Below are positions 51,253-63,275 of a DNA stretch of 64,000 nucleotides, one piece after another. The DNA is from Edolisoma coerulescens. Its lineage: Eukaryota > Chordata > Aves > Passeriformes > Campephagidae. The notes beneath the pieces are model-generated. The model had not been told where the DNA came from, did no database searches, and was given only the letters and a program-made list of their open reading frames with translations. Each line of letters starts with the position of its first letter. The stretch's first letter is position 1. The position numbers and the translations under genes are program-made. The stretch lies in the NCBI GenBank assembly GCA_013397115.1, contig VWZW01005507.1, positions 2,955,237 through 3,019,236 of the forward strand, read 5' to 3'.

Positions 51253-51300
51253 GACTCTGCCATTGATTTGCTCTGTGACCCGAGGCGATTCACTTATGCC
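51253..51300 (+). mobile_element. MIR-like (CORE-SINE) relic
   Basis: The stretch reads 'actctgccattgatttgctc', 'tgtgacccgaggcgattc', 'acttatgcc'. It parallels the well-known MIR segment 'ctgtgtgaccttgggcaag' followed by 'tcacttaacc': about 18 of 24 positions agree across TGTGACC...CACTTA, with further agreement upstream ('ctctgcca..gatttgct'). MIR is an ancient amniote SINE with decayed copies in birds. Downstream, 'ccttaggcacctta' at about 51311-51324 also resembles old amniote repeat wording. The comparison is from memory, so the family name is probable rather than proven. Confidence 0.55.
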
Positions 51301-51599
51301 AAAATCTCCCACCTTAGGCACCTTATTCATATTTAAACCCTTAAACAGTGACCTGATTTCCGAGGTGTTGAACATGCACCGCCCCCACTGAAGTTACAGG
51401 TAACTCTCTGCATATTAATACAGGAAGCCAAATTTGGATGAATTTTGGAAAAATTCAGCCATGGCCGCTGTTGTCTGAACCAACAATGTTCCCCACACAT
51501 CCAATGTATCCAAATCTCTGTTCAGAAGAGAAAAACTCCTGTCAAGAAATGATGCAAGATAACTCAAAAGGCAAAGGATCTGCATTTCTTGGAACAGAA

Positions 51600-51656
51600 T
51601 CCATACATGCGTGCATACAAATACACACATAGGTACACACAACCGTGCCTATATAG
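51600..51656 (+). repeat. Imperfect (ACAC/ACAT)n tract
   Basis: A mostly alternating purine-pyrimidine stretch: 'atacatgcgtgcatac', 'aaatacacacatagg', 'tacacacaacc'. The antisense cysteine/valine-rich frames over it (51415-51642 and 51542-51901) are products of the repeat, not genes. Confidence 0.7.
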
Positions 51657-53589
51657 GAAGATTTCAAGGAAATGATGAGAAATAGGAGGGAACATTCAAC
51701 AGAACATTTAAGACAGGGAAAAATGCAGTGAAAATCCTCCTGGGAGGCACAAGGAGGATACAGCAATGCTGCATCTTGCCTTCTTTTTCCCTTGAATTTC
51801 TTCCAAGACTCTTTAGGTATCTGATTAATTACAGGGATGAAGACAAAACCAGGAGGCAGTAGCTTAACTCTGTTCCCGGACAGATGAAATTCTTTCAGCA
51901 AATTATTACTTCAGGGCTCCATGCTGCTCCCTTTTGCAGCATGCCAGGGAAATAAGGAATGTCTTTTCAGGAAGCTGTAGCTCACAGGCTGGGGAGCACA
52001 GTGTGGATGTCTTAATGAGGAGGTGGACACAAGTTTCCCTACAAGTTCCAGGCATAAGGCAGTTTATAGGAACAGGCCTTGCCTCCTCCACAGCCTCCCC
52101 TTTCCTTTGGGCCCCTGCCTTTCTCCCGACAACATTACCAGGTGTGCATAAACCAGGCTGGAGATGAAATGTATATTTTTAAGATCAATTAATTCTTATC
52201 ATCTACTGAATGTTTGAAAAGAACATTTTACCACAGTCCCATACTTCATACAGAAATATCATCAAGTAATGAAGCCTCCAGTTCAGGGATTTGATGCTTT
52301 TAATAACATTTGCCAAGCATCTATCCAGACACCCTGGCTTCCATTTGAAGATGTTCCAGTGCCTCTGGAGAGAGCAGGCAATCATGGAGTTATAAAGGCA
52401 CCTAAGGACATTGTCCAAAATAGTCATTACATATGATTTTCAATCCAAGTGTTCACAGTTATAAGTCTAATAGGCATTAAAGAAAAAATAAAAATGAAAT
52501 ATTTTTACTCTTACAGGGAATTAAAATGGGAACTCTTGGTTTCCTCTCCTGTCCATTTGCCCCTCCCTTCAGAATCAGTCCTGAGGACAGTTCTGGAGTC
52601 CCAGTCAAGTGTGAAGATTCACTCTAAATCAGAGCTTCCAGCAGACCTCTGGAAGTTTCCATTCACTTTCTACTGTGTTTCCAAATAACAAGAGAAGTAC
52701 TTAGGGCAGAAATAAAGTTACTGAATATTTAAAGGGAAGGACAACATGAGTGTGATGGTTGCCCTGCCAGACACTTGAGGTGGCCTGAAGCATCTGGGCT
52801 TGGTTTATACTGAGCAGTGGGACAATGTGTATGTTAAGGAAGAGGGACAATGTATACCTATTTCTGGTGGAAAGGAAAACCAGCCGGGCCATCACCTCAG
52901 TTCAGTCTCTCTAACATCACCTTTAAGCTCTTTCCAAGGCCTAAGTGCGCTCCTGAGTGAACTGTGTCTTTAAAACCCAGATGTTCATTTGGGCACAGGA
53001 GCTGTCGTCGCATCACTATTCAGACTCCATCGTGCAATGAACTCACAACTTGGATTTCTCTGTGTTATGCTCATCTTTGATTAGGAGTTGCTCATGCTGA
53101 AGATATGCTCAGCAAGAAAAATTAACTCAAGTGACTTGCATTATTTATCAGCACTAATTCGGATGTACATTCATCATATGCTGTAAGTGGCACCATTACA
53201 GAGAACACAACATTGAAAACAGGACTTGCCTTCTCAGAAGGAAAAGGATTACCTTGGGTTGTCACCTATGTGTGATATTTACCTTCTGCAACTGGTTTGT
53301 TCCAACTCCTATGCCATGGAATAAGACTGATTTCAAGAGAGCTAAAGCTACTCAGGGTGTCTCTATGTCAAACAAGAACCACACCTTAAGTCTTGGGCAA
53401 GATTCCACTCCTTTCAATGACACAGAAAGCAGATTTAACACTAATTACCTGTGGCCCTTGTTAAATTTCAGGAGGCCTTATTTTCCTTTCATTTGATGAC
53501 TTACCATGGAGAGAGATATTCACATCCTCTACCTTAGCAGGAGCAGGTCTCCTATATAATCTATAAAAATAAGTAGGGTTCTAGTTGGG

Positions 53590-53665
53590 CACTCTGTTGA
53601 CTTTTCTAGGCAGCTCAGACCCTGACTTTGCACACCTAAGTCAGCTGCTGAAAATGAGACAAAAA
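53590..53665. repeat. Possible ancient amniote repeat relic
   Basis: 'cacacctaagtcagctgctg' followed by 'aaaatgagac' resembles the old amniote phrase 'gcctaagtcacttttgaaaa' then 'tgggac', and 'ttttctaggcagctcagacc' upstream fits poorly. Only about 30 bp are persuasive. Support is weak and from memory. Confidence 0.25.
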
Positions 53666-54113
53666 AAAGCCATATTGTGCAGAAATCTTCCCCACTAATT
53701 TCTTACCTCTCCCAAAATCCAAATTTCTTTTAGGATTTTTAAAAAGCAACTTTGTTATCACAACATAATAAATAACGAATGGTCACAGAAAGACTCACAG
53801 CAGCAGCACTTCCATATTTCACACAAGCTGCAGCACCAACAATAGAAATACCACATCCTGATTCACAATGGCCCTTTGCCATTTTGGAGCTGGAGTTTAG
53901 TGGGAAACAGTGCAAAAAACCAACAAGATTGATGACTTAAGAGTCAAAACAATCTTATTCTGACAAATCCAGGACTATATGATTTTGCTGGTTTTAATTT
54001 CTGAAATTATGTAATGGTCAAGGTCATACAGGGTAAGGTGGACAAACACTGATACTCCTACAAGCTGACAGCACGTAAACAGAGTTTATTTAGGAGATGA
54101 TTAAAGACCTCTA

Positions 54114-54150
54114 GAAAAAAAAAAACCAAACCAAACAAAACCCCCACAAA
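54114..54150 (+). repeat. A11 followed by (CCAAA)-like low complexity
   Basis: An A run of about 11, then 'ccaaaccaaacaaaaccccc'. Low-complexity A/C sequence of the same style as 46683-46752. Confidence 0.75.
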
Positions 54151-54485
54151 ACTGTATTTTTATCTTTGAGAAAATTTTGCACAGTGGGACAGCAACATTA
54201 ACTACTCAAAATTAGTAGCATGAAAATCAAAAATTCATATATATTCTAATGCCAGAACGCAGGTGGCAGCTTAATCAACCATATGTGTACTCACAGATTT
54301 CCCTGTCAAGGTTATGAACATTTACAGGCATTTGCAACCCCTGACATCCACCAGGAAACATTTCCAGATGAAGCCCTGGACTCGTGTCACCCTGAAGCCC
54401 AGACAACAGAATGGACCTGACTTTAAGTACTCTGGCCTAAAATAATTAATTCATTGCCGTGGCTGATGCTTAAACAGTCCTGCTT

Positions 54486-54953
54486 GAGTATTTCAGCAAG
54501 GTTACCTCTTGGAGAGAGCATAAACCCTTTTTTCCTTGTGATGAATTCTCTCCTCCTTTTTTAACTGCTATTTTCTTGCTTCACCCAGGGGTTTGGCTGA
54601 TTTTCCGTGGCTGATTTTCCATGCAGACTCCAACAGACAGGGATTGCACACTGTGTAGGCACACGGAAAACTGCAATGGCACCAGGAACACAGGGACGTT
54701 TGGATATATGTCTGGATCTGCACATGAAATATCAATTCCCTATCTCATCATGTGTTTTCTCCATGTGCCATCACACTTTACATCTTGTATCACCATATTT
54801 GATTTCCAAAGAGAGCAGATACTTTGTTCCATGATTTTCATTTGGTTAATACCAGCAAAAAATTACTGTTTAGCAAAATAAACAAGACAAAGTAAAGACT
54901 AAAGTAAAATATTTCACATTACATGAAGGGTAGAGGAGTATTTCAGCAAGGTT
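54486..54953. repeat. Segment bounded by an exact 18-bp direct repeat
   Basis: GAGTATTTCAGCAAGGTT occurs at 54486-54503 and again at 54936-54953, in the same orientation, with unrelated flanking sequence. The 432 bp between do not match a transposon family that I recognise, although the 5' side is pyrimidine-rich and the 3' side is A-rich ('aaataaacaagacaaag' and 'taaagactaaagtaaaat'). The arrangement is what a target-site duplication around an old A-tailed retroposed segment would leave. The frames inside (75 aa at 54607-54834, 86 aa at 54621-54881) share one segment in two frames and show no domain. Confidence 0.5.
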
Positions 54954-55164
54954 CCACATTGCTGGGAAGAAGAAAGTAGAAAAGAATATTCTCACCAGCA
55001 CCCTGAAAAGGCTGACACTCTCTTACCCTTAAAGAATTAAGGCTTTATCATTTCTTATAGCATTAAGTACTTCTATCTTTTCTTCCCTCATTCAAACATC
55101 CATACTGCACCACTCAGAGAAACACTAAAAGACCACTTTGGCTTCCTGAATGTTTTTGTTAATA

Positions 55165-55192
55165 TTTATTGGTGTAAATCTGGAGTATTAGG
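55165..55192. repeat. Relic of an ancient amniote palindromic repeat, one arm
   Basis: 'tggtgtaaatctggagta' at 55170-55187 is nearly exact to the internal phrase 'ctggtgtaaatctggagtaa' of the same family as the fragments at 5990-6030 and 56299-56316. Nothing on either side extends the match, so only about 18-20 bp are supported. Confidence 0.45.
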
Positions 55193-56298
55193 ATCGTTTA
55201 GGAAACGAAGACTTATAGTCTAGAAGTCTGAGGTTTCAAAATTTCTACAAAAATGTTCAAGCACAATGTTTTCAAAATATGAGAAAGTTAAAGTACATCA
55301 CCATTTTCTACTTCTATCTCAACCATAATTGCACTGCAATTCTTCTTATCACTTCAATAACTAACAGTACCTTCTCATGTAAATGCTTCTACATGACAAT
55401 TAAGATCTCTGTTTGCCTTTGAGTAAATTTAAAGCGTTGTCTTTAATAAAACAGAATAAAGCAAAGAGATGTCAAGTATCATCTCTTAACTACCAAGTAC
55501 CCCCCTGCTTACACAAAATTATACAGGATTAGTTTGCCTGGCAGTTTTAAAGCTACAATCTGGACTTTGTCAACTTTTTGGCACTAAAATTCAAATGAAA
55601 CCCAAGAAGATTACAGCTGGCGGTGTCACTTTAATAGCAACTTTGCTGAGCAGCCTTCCAGAGAGTTCAGCTTCACCTGATATAAACCCCTGGATTGGGA
55701 AGGCTGCAAACTGGGAGCGTGAGGACTGCCAAGGACTGAGGCCACCTACGGCAGGGAGTGACAGCATTCCCACAGCCCCTTTGGCTCCCGAAATCCAGCG
55801 CCAACGGCAGCGGAACAACGGGAGAGTGAGCTCCTGCTGCCAGAGCTCCCCTGGGAACGGGCTGGGATGCAGAGCTTGTGACCTGACTGTGCTCTTTGGA
55901 CGTCTCTGCATTACCCACGGCCTTGTTGCAGGAAATGCCTGCGCTGTTTTTTTCTCCTTGAGCAAATTCCAACTGATTCACCTCCATGAGCTGTAAGCAG
56001 AGGAAACTCAATTTTTCTGCTCAGGACAAATCAGATGGGCAGAAAAATCAAGGGAGCAGAGGTAGAGCCCAGGAGGGACAACTGCTGCACCTTCTGCTGG
56101 CACGACACATGGACCACTCTCCTTAACTGCATCAGAAGCTTCTGGCAAAATTTTGCTCTCTGGAATTCTTCTTTGAATTCTGCCTCTATTTTGGACTTGT
56201 GCTTTAAAAGTAAAATTCAGCACTGACAGCACATTGCTGGCTGATTTATAGAACAGTTGGTATAACTTCCCAAACAGGGTTACAGTGCTTAAGATTCA

Positions 56299-56316
56299 GG
56301 GCCAAATTTTGTTCTT
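56299..56316. repeat. Relic of an ancient amniote palindromic repeat, outer end
   Basis: 'gggccaaattttgttctt' agrees with the family's outer end ('gggccaaattctgctctc') at 15 of 18 positions. The match lies 1.1 kb from the fragment at 55165-55192, but the distance is far longer than the element, so they are separate copies or one chance match. Confidence 0.35.
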
Positions 56317-58190
56317 ATAAAACTGTTCATCCTTTCCCCAAACACCCTTGGGAAGGAACTCCAGCAGTGCCCAAAAGTAGCAGGATGGAGCAGCTCCAGG
56401 CTTGCCTCGCAGTGGGCTTCACAAAGCAGAAGGGTGGGAAAGAAACCTAACTTGGGATACGTTCCCTGAGCCACAGCTCTGAATGGAAACTCTGCCTCAA
56501 TCCAGGCTTTCCAGAATACCTCCCCAACCTTTAACACACAGGCAGTGGGGAAGGGAATAACAAACAATGTAAGTGATAGAAGAAGAAAAAAGAGGAATTC
56601 AGTGTAACTGGGACTGAAGGAAACACTTCTCCCAGCCTAATGTTTGGCCTTGGAATGAACAAAAAGAAGGATTTCTCATTTCAATCTATGCCGGCTGAAG
56701 AAAATTAAACAATTTTTAAAAGGCAAGCTTACACAAGCTTATAAAATGCACTCTTAGAATGAGCTACATGAGCAATAGACCTAAGAAGTCTGAATTTTCT
56801 GTCTCAAAGACTATATATTTTCATCTCTATCCCCAGTAAGGGCAAGAGAAACAGTTATCAAAAGGAGAAAGGAAAAAAAAGCAGCAGCAAAGGATAATGC
56901 ATAATTCAGAGTCAGAAGTATTGGCCCTTGCCAGCTGGACAGCTACAGTAATCTCTCCAGTGGTTTATCCAGAATTTCCTCAAGTGAAAGACGACGGTTT
57001 GTTAAAAATGACACCTTAGGGATGCATATATAATCCCTCTCTGACTTCCATGTCATGTTTCCTCAGTTTACTTCAAGTCAAAATACATTTCTTTCCCTTG
57101 CTCCCAGCCCTGTAAGGTCAGCCCTGCTAATGAAAATCAAGTTGTCTTTTTTCTGCTATCAACAATAGTCAGCTAACAAAATACAGGTTCTGAACTTGGC
57201 ATGTTTAGTGTTGGTGATGATGCATAAGCTGAAAGCAGACAGCTTCATTTTCTTTTAGCTGGGCTGACCCTGCAGAGAGAGAACTGGGGGGGGGAAAACC
57301 CAAAACAACAAAACACTTCTAGTTTTGATTAGTAGTAAAAGAGCTGAGCAAACATGACATGACACAGACTTCAGAGTGCATAATATAACTGCATGAACTC
57401 CAGTGATATCGAGAGAATGTAAAGAAATGTTAAAATTCGTGTAAGCAACCTTTGGAATGCAGTTTATGGTCTTCCATGTCTTAATTACAGATATTAATGC
57501 ACTGATCAGAGACCAAATCAGAAAGGAAACCAGGAAAGATTCCTACACCTACACCACTTTGTTTGTTATTTTTTTCTTCTATGTAACTTCCAAAGCACTT
57601 TTGAAGCTTTATAGCACGTGGCACAAACTTCCTGACAATCGGAATAAAATAACACTTCACTGCTGGAATTTGCCTGTACCAGGATGTGCAGAAGAGCATC
57701 AGGGTGGTTGTGGGTGACCCATAAAACGGCAGCGCACCCGTAACGTTTTAGAACCTCACTGAAACAACTGTGCAATTACAGAACTTTCAACAGCAAGCAG
57801 GGTTTAAAGTTATCATGTAACAGCATGAAATTACACAGAAATTACAGTTTAGTGGTGCTGCTAGTTTGCAGCTGATCAGGAGGCCTGTACCATGCCCTCC
57901 GGTGGGGAAAACTGGTGCCATGGCTAATTATAAAACAAAAAATTGGCATTGCCCTGAGGCATTGCTCCACTGCCGCTCTGCTTCCCTACTGGGAGCAGCC
58001 AGGACCAGCAATCCATCACCTCTGCTGTATCCTGAGAGCCACGGAGCAATCTCAGCTGCCACTAGGTACTCAGCAGGGCTGTGCTCGGGGCTGCAGTGGC
58101 TCTGCTCTTCTGGGCTAAAAGGACAAACTCCAAACGTCCTGCCCACGCTCAGAGCAGGCTGCGAGTGTGGGGAAAGGGCTGAAGGAAAAT

Positions 58191-58455
58191 TGAATGGTCT
58201 GGGTTGGAATGGACCTTAAAGATCATCTAATCCAACGCCCTGCCATGGCAGGGACACCTTCCACTGTCCCACAGTGCTCCAAGCCCCGTCCAGCCCGGCC
58301 TTGGACACTTCCAGGGATGGGGCAGCCACAGCTTCTCTGGGCAACCTGTGCCAGGGCCTCCCCACCCTCATAGGGAAGAATTTCTTCCCAATATCCCATC
58401 TAACCCTGCCCTCTGTGACTTTAGAACCATTGCCTCCTGTTCCGTCATTATCTGC
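58191..58455 (-). mobile_element. CR1 non-LTR retrotransposon, 3' fragment, reverse orientation
   Basis: Read on the + strand this begins with the reverse complement of a CR1 3' end ('ggttggaatggacc', then 'aaagatcatctaatccaac'). It continues through 'ccatggcagggacacc', 'ctccaagccccgtccag', 'cacttccagggatggggc' and 'cttcccaatatcccatc', and fades after 'gaaccattgcctcctgttcc'. It is the antisense counterpart of the element at 2832-3332 and shares its 3' half, so it is a 5'-truncated copy of about 265 bp. No coding capacity remains. The frame at 58274-58465 (63 aa) is only the antisense of the CR1 3' region. Divergence from my remembered consensus looks modest, so it is not among the oldest CR1 copies. 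Confidence 0.95.
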
Positions 58456-58937
58456 TCATAAATAATAAGACACAACTTCTCTCCCATATTCATGTGACTC
58501 CAAAAAAAAAAATTCTACTTGATTTTTTGTAGGATAAGAATATGATTTATCTGACAAAATCAATTTCCTTTCCTCTTGAATTTGATAATTCCTCATACAA
58601 ATCAAAACCACTCCTCTAAAAAGTCTGAAACTTTAATTCTTTAGAGTATATCCATTCACAAAACAACCACTAAACTCAACAGGAATTTGGGTTATGGAGG
58701 TGTTCCAGCACAAGGTTTTAAATAGACACTGCCTGCACAGAGTGTGCACCAGCACAGGGAAAAGACATACTCATCTGTGAGGGGCTATTGCAGCTCAGCT
58801 ACTTCACTCTCCTAAATATAGAGTGCCCAGGATCTGCTGGGGTTAGTTATCTTGCTCTCAGCCTAATTTTAAAATCACTGATATTTATTTTGATTATTTT
58901 TATGATAGTTTTGGACTTCCTCCAAGAGCTACACAGC

Positions 58938-58955
58938 TTTTTTTTTTTTTTTTTT
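58938..58955 (+). repeat. T18 homopolymer
   Basis: Eighteen consecutive T followed by 'agtagaaag'. The run ends in AG but no exon-like sequence follows. Read on the - strand it would be an A18 tail; the sequence that would precede the tail (to the right of 58955) is not recognisable as a retroposon. Confidence 0.95.
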
Positions 58956-60671
58956 AGTAGAAAGATTTGCAGGGAATTGTAAGATATTCTTAAATGAGGG
59001 GCAAAGGGAGACCCTGTACTTATAATAAATGCTGGGGAAACCTCTTAAAAGCAGTTTGTGGGAATTGTGTATATGGGAAATTAAGGCAGGAATAACAAAG
59101 GAAACATGCTCTGTATGCTGCAGTTCTCATGAGTTATGATGAATTGTCTCCTGCTTTCTACAACTGCCAGAAAATTTGTATTTTTGACTTTGTTCGCAGT
59201 CAGAGCTGCAAGCACATGACTCACCCAAACAAGGTGGCAACCACTTAGGTTTTATTGGTGATGTTTTCCCAAACCATGCAAACATTCTGGGGGCTCAGAC
59301 TCGCAGCATATGCTGGCTTCTTGTTTGCTTCTGTTCCCTGAGAAAGAAAATAACTCCGCCATCTCTTGCTCCAAAGTTCCTTGTTCTGCAGGTCTCCTTT
59401 CTCCTGACCCAGGCCACCCCCGCTGTGGAAGTTCCCAGCAGGATGTGCTGATGCCATCTGACAAGTTTTGTGCTTATCCACAAAACTCAGCGACCTGAAG
59501 TGGCCAGGACAGAGCCTTTCCCACAGGGTGTCCCCAAATGCCTGGGAAAGGGGGCACTTCCTGCCTGCCCCTTTCCCAGCACTGCACAGGGACTCCCTCT
59601 GCGCTCCGAGCCCAGCCAGACCCTCACCTGGTCAAGCCGGGCTGTGTCAACCCGAGGGTTGTTAAATCCAAGGCAAACTGATCCCTGCACGTGTTGGATT
59701 CTGCATGAGAGAAACTGGGATTTCACTACCAGGTCACAGGAAGTCACTATCAGCCCCAAAAGGCTCATTAGCAGCTGTTCTGAGGAGGGATTTTTCCTGG
59801 GTTCATCTTGTTCCTTTTTCCATCTCAAACACCAGATTCTCTGCCAAGAAAAGCGAGCAGAGATTTTTGATTCTCCACGTTAGCCTGACTGAAGGTAAAC
59901 CTCTTGTAAACTCTTCTCAAACAGCAAAGAGATACTAATTTTATTACCTGAATTTTCTAATTTTTTTCCCTCCACCAACTTAAAACCAGGAATATTCAGC
60001 AATAGCATTCAACAGGAAGAGGAGCCATATTATGCCTCAAGTACCAAATTCAACTGTTTTTCATGTTGCACTATTTAAAAAGCATCGAGCAAAATTTTCT
60101 TCACCCTCTTCAATTCTCAATTCTCTTCCCAAAATAAAAGGTTTCTACGCTGCTTGTTACAGTTTAACACAGGAATTCAGCCTCTGGGATAAAAGTTGGA
60201 ACAAGTTATGCTGAGAAAACTGGGAGCCATAATGTGAGAGCTTTGTAAAACCAACTGTAAAGTTTATAAACACATGATATAAAATTTATACACATGTGAT
60301 GATACGTGAAACACAAGCATGCAAAAAACCACCTTCGAAGTTCGCTGGAGGCAGCTTGACTCTGATTCAGCCAAGTTTTACAAAGCCACATTCTCTTGTA
60401 TAAAATGACTTTAAAAATGGGATTGTGAAATATGGCAGTGGATGTAGAATGACCTGACCCATGCAAACACATTCTACCCCCAGGTAATTAAATATCCTGA
60501 TGGACCAGCCTCTCTAGCTCTTGCAGGCCACCATACCCAGGGAAAATGCCTCGGTGGGCAGGGATGCAACTCCTAGGAACAAACAACCAAAAGAAACTGG
60601 CAACAAAAAAAATGCTTCCCAGGAACCCCTGCAGAGAAGTACAAATGGCACAGCTAACAATTCAGTCACCC

Positions 60672-60724
60672 TACAAGCATTTAGGCTGGAAAAGACCTTG
60701 AAGTTCATGGAGTAAAACAGCCAC
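60672..60724 (-). mobile_element. Old CR1 3'-end scrap
   Basis: A short stretch reading 'catttaggctggaaaagacc' followed by 'ttgaagttcatggagt' matches the reverse complement of older CR1 3' ends (family wording 'catttaggttggaaaagacc' then 'aagatcatcgagtccaacc'). The match ends after about 50 bp, so this is a short, decayed copy of a different and older CR1 subfamily than the two long copies. Being so short, it could be partly coincidental, but the consecutive wording is characteristic. Confidence 0.65.
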
Positions 60725-63246
60725 GAGCAAGTTTATTGTGAGAATTGCCTAAATCTGAAAGAGCACCAGAAGAAACAAGCAGGAACTCGGGCAAACTCGT
60801 CAGACTGCGGCTGTAAGAGGATTGCAGTAACCTTTTTATACTTCAGTGAGGATTTTACTGTCACTTCATTCAGAGTCAGTGAACACTCTCAGGATACACA
60901 TTACAGCACTATCTGCTGAAGTGTTAGCATGGCTTTAAAAGCATAAATGGCAGGGATTTGCTGGTTTTCAGCAAGTATCACCATGGTGAAACTCTGTCGA
61001 GGAATCACACTAACACAGGCAGGGCTGGCATAATGTTTTACCTTGTGCTATCACCGGGAGCCTGTAGTTAGGTCAGGATCACACGGAATTGCTGTGAGGA
61101 GGTCACAGTGGCACATCTTGCAATACTAATTCAACATCCCCCGCCAACGGGCACAGAGCAGGGCTGCAGCTCGGCAGCAATACAGCAGGAGCTCCTCAGT
61201 GGCTGGGAGAGCAACACAGAACGAGCCTGGATGCAAATACTGGAGCAGGGGAATGGATTTCTACCCTTTGAACGAGCCAGTCTTCGCTCCAGTGAGTTGC
61301 AAGGAGTCCAAGCGGGAAAGCTGAACTCCATAAATTGCCCTTCACTAAACTCCTCAATCTAAATTTGGCAGATGATCTGACCTGGTCAATACCCTGACAG
61401 CACATGGTATTTGCTATCTATTTCTAGAAAATATACATCTTTGCAGAGGCTATTTAGAAAGGAGAGAGCCCATCCATTTCTGTCATACAGAGAAAATGTT
61501 CCAAAATAAAAAGGAGCAATGAGACTTTCCTTCATGCTGCCTTGAAACCGCACTGCTTCACCTCACTGTTTTGATTGCCTATAATTTCATGTTTCCAAGA
61601 TTTATAAATGTGCTGCAAATGGAGGAAAACATTGCTACAAACACAGGCTGTGTAGCACACTTCTAAACCTGGAGCAGCCTTGCACTGATTCCCTTAATTC
61701 CACCTCCGCACGTCATCAGTGGCCAAACGCTTCTCAAACGCTTCAGAGCAGAAATCACACAGTGGGCGATTACGGACTCAGGGAAAGTTTCTTTTCAACT
61801 TTTCCAAGTCAGAGATTTTAACTAATTCTCCAAGGATGTTGCCCATACTGCTGCACATAGCTCTTTTCCCTTCACTCCAGACCCTTTTCCAAAGCTCGTT
61901 TGAAGGGCAACTTTTAAGTCTCCCAAACACACCCCCTTTTCCCAGCTGTATCCCACCCTCATTACCTGTGCAAACCTCACTGAAGTCAGGGGGCTCCTCG
62001 TGTGCAAAGGACTTCACTGTGCTTTAAGAGCAAATTAAAGTGAAGAGTTGAAGATTTTAAGCCCTGCATTTTTGCAGATACTGTTTTAAGAACCTAAATG
62101 TCCTTATTATGATTCAGTAAGCTTTAAATCACTATTAATTGAAAAAAAAAAATCTGCCCATCTTGGGGCAATATGCCATTCTGGAAAAATATACACATTC
62201 AGACAACACAACAAAGCCACATCTTTTATTCACCCCCTAATTCAACCAGCACCCTGCATCTTACACCTAATGTGACAGTTCTGAAAACTACACTCTTTGA
62301 CTGAGTAGCAGAATTAATTCCCACCTCAAACCTGCGGGATGGGCCAGTACATAAATTAAGTACTCTTGACTAAAACTACCTGTATTTTTATACTATTAAC
62401 ATTTTTAACTTTAGCATTGCAGGAGAAAATATGATTTTTCCAGGTAAACATTTCCTTAACATTTAATCTCTATTTTTTTTTTAGTTATACTGCAAGATGT
62501 AAAAGATATACTGAAAGTTTTTTAAAGGATCTAATGCAATTTTTATCAGTGTGACTTCAAGCCACTGAAGTCACTACTAAAAAACACAGTGAAAGAAAAG
62601 GCAGAATTTAATCTCAACAGCATTTTACTTTTCTATCTAGAAAGGAGAATAAACCAAAAATTGTCACCTCCCTCCCTTCTAAAAGCCCTGCACAGCTGTT
62701 GGATTATTTCCCTCCACCACAGCTCAGTATTAAAATGAAGCTGAAGGGTAGGGGGGGTTTCTATCTTTTATCATCAGGGTTTAATAAGCATCAAAGTTCA
62801 GAAGGCAAGAAGAAAGAGATATTTAATTGTTTTCATCCCAGAGGATATTCCGTGTAAGGCAGTTGCCGATTCCTGCAGATAATACCGTAACTGTACATCT
62901 TCATATACACATTTCAATTCTTCCCTGCTTTCCAGCCTAATTAAGAGGCAGGTTGTGTAACTTTTGAAATAAAACATATTGACTTTTGTTTTCCCCATCC
63001 CTGTTTTGACACAGAGTGATTTGCCAAGGCAGGAAGTCCAAGCGCAACAGGCGCACGTATCACAAACTTCCCCATAATGGGCACGCACTCACCCATTGGA
63101 TCAACATCTTTCCATTTATTAGCATGACAAAGGACACAATTATTTTGGATATGCCTGAATGCAATTTTCATTAACTTTGCAATGATTTATTAACAAAAGT
63201 GTCAGGAATGTAATAAAAGCAGCAGGACTCCTCAAAATGCCAAAAT

Positions 63247-63275
63247 AAAAAAAAAATTGGAAAAAAAAAAAAAAA
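63247..63275 (+). repeat. A10-TTGG-A15 low-complexity run
   Basis: Two A runs (63247-63256 and 63261-63275) separated by TTGG. It is simple low-complexity sequence; the antisense frame at 63171-63374 has a phenylalanine run only because of it. Confidence 0.9.

Larger units (their letters stand above)
51660..58190. other. Non-coding unique DNA
   Basis: Apart from repeat relics and the 18-bp-bounded segment, nothing is recognisable. The frames at 55591-56011 (133 aa on +, 124 and 112 aa on -) overlap in a GC-richer patch and cannot all be real; none has a domain. From 54955 to 55590 and 56570 to 57450 no frame of note exists. Confidence 0.7.
58456..63246. other. Non-coding unique DNA
   Basis: It holds the T18 run and the old CR1 scrap. 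The frames at 59468-59938 (137 and 77 aa on +, 113 aa on -) overlap in moderately GC-rich DNA with no domain. The frames at 61719-62027 (102 aa +, 79 aa -) are likewise opposed. I see no RNA gene. Confidence 0.7.

Noticed and set aside
55591..56011. Overlapping frames of 133 aa (+), 124 aa and 112 aa (-)
   Set aside because: Three mutually exclusive frames in one GC-richer patch; none is recognisable.
59226..59240. 'aaacaaggtggcaac', partly CTCF-like
   Set aside because: The left half of the motif is absent and the right half has a mismatch; too weak beside better candidates.
59468..59938. 137-aa + frame and 113-aa - frame
   Set aside because: They oppose each other and show no domain; chance frames.
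61973..61990. 'cactgaagtcaggggg', resembling the ancient palindromic repeat
   Set aside because: A short phrase with no supporting neighbours.
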